This document shows positions 33,376 to 35,405 of a stretch of DNA of 35,405 nt, piece by piece (the first letter of the stretch is position 1; the number at the start of each line of letters is the position of its first letter). Source of the stretch: Arcobacteraceae bacterium (GTDB lineage: Bacteria > Campylobacterota > Campylobacteria > Campylobacterales > Arcobacteraceae); the NCBI GenBank assembly GCA_023138835.1, contig JAGLOP010000020.1, forward strand, positions 1 to 35,405. Reading direction: 5' to 3'. The notes below the pieces were generated by a model. It was given only the letters and a program-made list of their open reading frames with translations, was not told where the DNA came from and made no database searches. A program made the translations under genes and the position numbers.

Positions 33376-34128
33376 TTAATAAAATTTATTCATAAAATAT
33401 GCTTTAAATGCATCTGCAAATATTTCAAAACCAAGCATCATAAAAATAAATATTAACGTAAATTTTATTTGGAATGTGATTACAAATGGAGAAAATGCCG
33501 GCATTGATTTTGTACCATATCCATAATAAATATCCATAATAAATCCTATAAAGAATAAAGGGAATGCAAAAGAAAATGCAAAAGCAAACATATTTGTAAC
33601 TTCTTTTATAGCAATGGATATACCATCATAAGAAAAAAGATCAAAAGTACCCAATTCAATAAGTCCAAAGCTTTGGCTTAACATTAATAATGTAATCTCA
33701 TACATACCTGTTTGAAAATACAAAACTAAAACAACCATATATAAAAATCTACTTACAATACCTTGCTGGGTACCAGTGGCTGGATCAAACATATTTGCCA
33801 TAGATAAAGCTGTCGCATAACCTATTAAATCTCCAATAATTTGAATAGCTGAAAATATAATTTGCACAAAAAATGATGCGATTAGACCTAGTGTGGCCTC
33901 ACTAAGCAATGCTAAAATAAATTTATCCTGCCCTATAATACTGATATCATAATCTACTAATGGGAATAGAAACAATGTAAAATAAAATGAAATTGCTATT
34001 CGTATAGTTGGATTAACTGACTTATGTCCAAATATTGGCATAAAAGCCATAAATGCCAATACTCTGGCTAATAATAATGAAAAAGCTAAAACTGTTGGCT
34101 GGTCAATTAAAGATACTAAAGCTTCCAC
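33376..34128 (-). CDS. fliR: Flagellar export gate protein FliR
   Basis: A 250-residue integral membrane protein with about six hydrophobic segments. The N-terminal LLARVLAFMAFMPIFGHKSV and the central GDLIGYATALSMANMFDPAT are typical of FliR. It forms the core export gate with FliP and FliQ, which are not in the window. The start is GTG at 34128 with only a weak upstream AAAGA. It follows the FliK-like gene by 12 bases and precedes flhB by 19. Confidence 0.95.
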   Translation of the reverse strand: MEALVSLIDQPTVLAFSLLLARVLAFMAFMPIFGHKSVNPTIRIAISFYFTLFLFPLVDYDISIIGQDKFILALLSEATLGLIASFFVQIIFSAIQIIGDLIGYATALSMANMFDPATGTQQGIVSRFLYMVVLVLYFQTGMYEITLLMLSQSFGLIELGTFDLFSYDGISIAIKEVTNMFAFAFSFAFPLFFIGFIMDIYYGYGTKSMPAFSPFVITFQIKFTLIFIFMMLGFEIFADAFKAYFMNKFY

Positions 34129-34140
34129 TATAAAATATCT

Positions 34141-35405
34141 TTACATATAATCTTGAGTATCTTGTATTATCTCATCATCAATTAAAGTTTGTTCCATATG
34201 AATATCTTGCGATTGGTTATTATTCTGCTCTTGTTTTGCTTGTTCAAAAGCATGGTTTGAAGAGTCACTTTGCATACCAAAACTTAATGATATATTTGAG
34301 CTGGTTTCACTAAAATTTCTTTGTAATGCACTTTGCAAAGAGGCTTTATTGTCTATAAAAGATTCCAGTGTCGCAGTGCTTGACATATTCATAGATACAC
34401 TCATGCTCTTGTCTGCTTTATTACTTTTTAACATAATTGAAATACTGCCTAAACTAGCAGGATTTAGATTTAATCTAAATGCGGTAACCGGCGGCTTATA
34501 ATTTAGATACATATTTCTTGCAACTTCACTCATAAAACTTCCAACTTGCTGTCTAGCTCCTATAACTTTAGTTGTAAAAACCTGGGCAACATTATTTGGT
34601 ACAGTTAATTCAATTGTCTCTTTTATTTTCGAAGTTTGGGATGTTTGAGCTTTTTCTATTATTTTAGAAGCGGTAGGAAAAATAGTTGTTGGTTGATTTA
34701 TTGGATTTTTAATATGTTTATTTTGTTCTAATATTAATTTATCTAAAAAACTATTTATAGATTTTATTTGTGTATCTTTTTTCACAACTTCTATCTTTTT
34801 TTCACCACCTTCAGTAGTTATTTCAATATCTGTAGCATTTAGCTCTAAAATATCTGCACTTTTTTTAACCCCTGTTGTTGTTTTTACCTCTTCTAAAACT
34901 TTTTTACTCTGGGTAATCTTTTGAATTTTACCAAGTTCATTAGCATTTTTTTGTGCCCCTAAAAACATATTCGCAGATATATTGTCTTTTTGTGTAATAT
35001 TAACATTTATTTTTTCTACTGATTGTTTTGCTATTGTCTGCTTTGTATCTTTTGGTAAATCTATCTTTGTCTGTTGAGATTTGGCTTCTGATATCAATTG
35101 TTTACTAGATGACTTTATCTCTTTTATATCATCCACAATATTCTTTCTAACTTCTTTTGGCAACTCATTTATAATTGAGTTAAATAATGATGTTTTATCT
35201 GACGAAGCGGCTTTTATATTATCTTTATTTTCAGTATTATCAACTAAGTTCTCATTTTTATCTTTTAATGTAGTTATATCAGATTTATTATTTGTTTCAA
35301 CTATCTCCTCTTTTACTGAGATATCTTTAGTTTTATTTTCACTCTTAATATCTTTTGAAACGGCAGCAGTTTCATTCTTTTTATCTTTTGTAACTATCTC
35401 TTCTT
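34141..35405 (-). CDS. fliK: FliK-like flagellar hook-length control protein (5' end beyond window)
   Basis: The reading frame is open to the right edge, so the N-terminus is missing. The visible part is about 421 residues. A TTG at 35163 is only an internal codon, because the frame continues upstream with the same Lys/Glu/Asn-rich composition (including repeats of EEIV and KD-rich stretches). The C-terminal part has the Flg_hook domain typical of FliK: AFRLNLNPASLGSISIMLKS, then SSTATLESFIDNKASLQSAL. A Gln/Asn-rich tail follows. FliK measures hook length and signals FlhB to switch substrate. Low-complexity N-terminal sequence is usual for FliK. Immediate linkage to fliR and flhB supports the call. 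Confidence 0.85.
   Translation of the reverse strand, partial: EEIVTKDKKNETAAVSKDIKSENKTKDISVKEEIVETNNKSDITTLKDKNENLVDNTENKDNIKAASSDKTSLFNSIINELPKEVRKNIVDDIKEIKSSSKQLISEAKSQQTKIDLPKDTKQTIAKQSVEKINVNITQKDNISANMFLGAQKNANELGKIQKITQSKKVLEEVKTTTGVKKSADILELNATDIEITTEGGEKKIEVVKKDTQIKSINSFLDKLILEQNKHIKNPINQPTTIFPTASKIIEKAQTSQTSKIKETIELTVPNNVAQVFTTKVIGARQQVGSFMSEVARNMYLNYKPPVTAFRLNLNPASLGSISIMLKSNKADKSMSVSMNMSSTATLESFIDNKASLQSALQRNFSETSSNISLSFGMQSDSSNHAFEQAKQEQNNNQSQDIHMEQTLIDDEIIQDTQDYM

Overview
This AT-rich, gene-dense window looks like a chromosomal segment of a Campylobacterota (Epsilonproteobacteria) genome, most likely from the Arcobacteraceae. The evidence is the atypical complex I operon (a short NuoE-like protein without cysteines and a NuoF-tail/GltD-type flavoprotein in place of canonical NuoE/NuoF), a cbb3-oxidase maturation pair (ccoI-ccoS), a small periplasmic cytochrome c, the c-di-GMP response regulators, and a compact flagellar export cluster. 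The taxonomic call rests on recognising protein families and gene order, not on a search. I see no rRNA, tRNA, CRISPR array, insertion sequence or phage gene. No gap between genes exceeds about 250 bases.

Layout. (1) 1-4488, minus: nuoA-B-C-D, NuoE-like, NuoF/GltD-like (cut by the left edge); tightly packed with overlapping or near-touching genes. (2) 4489-7044: a divergent control region with a nuo promoter, a feo promoter and Fur-type iron boxes, then feoA-feoB on the plus strand ending in a strong hairpin. (3) 7044-20177, minus: a co-oriented run of 14 genes. In transcription order they are an orphan ABC ATPase, hemH, AMMECR1 (amrA), a metallo-beta-lactamase/cNMP-binding fusion, MEMO (amrB), a YdcF-like protein, a thioredoxin-fold exported protein, a metal ABC ATPase and permease, a CvfB-like S1 protein, a UvrD-type helicase, a REC-GGDEF diguanylate cyclase, a membrane protein and a LETM1-like mini-protein. 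(4) 20346-20677, plus: a small c-type cytochrome with a clear terminator. (5) 20689-23792, minus: a half-length asparaginase-like protein, ccoI and ccoS. (6) 23859-25478, plus: a REC-GGDEF-EAL regulator. (7) 25491 to the right edge, minus: FliK-like (cut by the edge), fliR, flhB, an exported TPR protein, fliI, flgL, flhA.

The genes suggest a respiring, motile microaerophile: complex I and cbb3 maturation for energy, Feo and HemH for iron and haem, and flagellar export controlled in part by c-di-GMP. One REC protein carries an intact cyclase site with its inhibitory site. The other has a ruined cyclase site but an intact EAL site, so the two probably act in opposite directions.

The most unusual observations are: a 43-bp imperfect repeat showing that a fragment of the helicase 3' end survives, in frame and with mostly synonymous changes, 1.5 kb downstream of the real helicase end and on the far side of the diguanylate cyclase gene; a large MBL/cNMP-domain protein sitting between the two AmmeMemo genes with no radical-SAM partner in the window; and a complex I input module that lacks one of the four expected N3-cluster cysteines. 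Three start sites were moved from the longest open frame (at 13070, 14258 and 18051), and both edge genes were extended beyond what a simple start-to-stop search reports.
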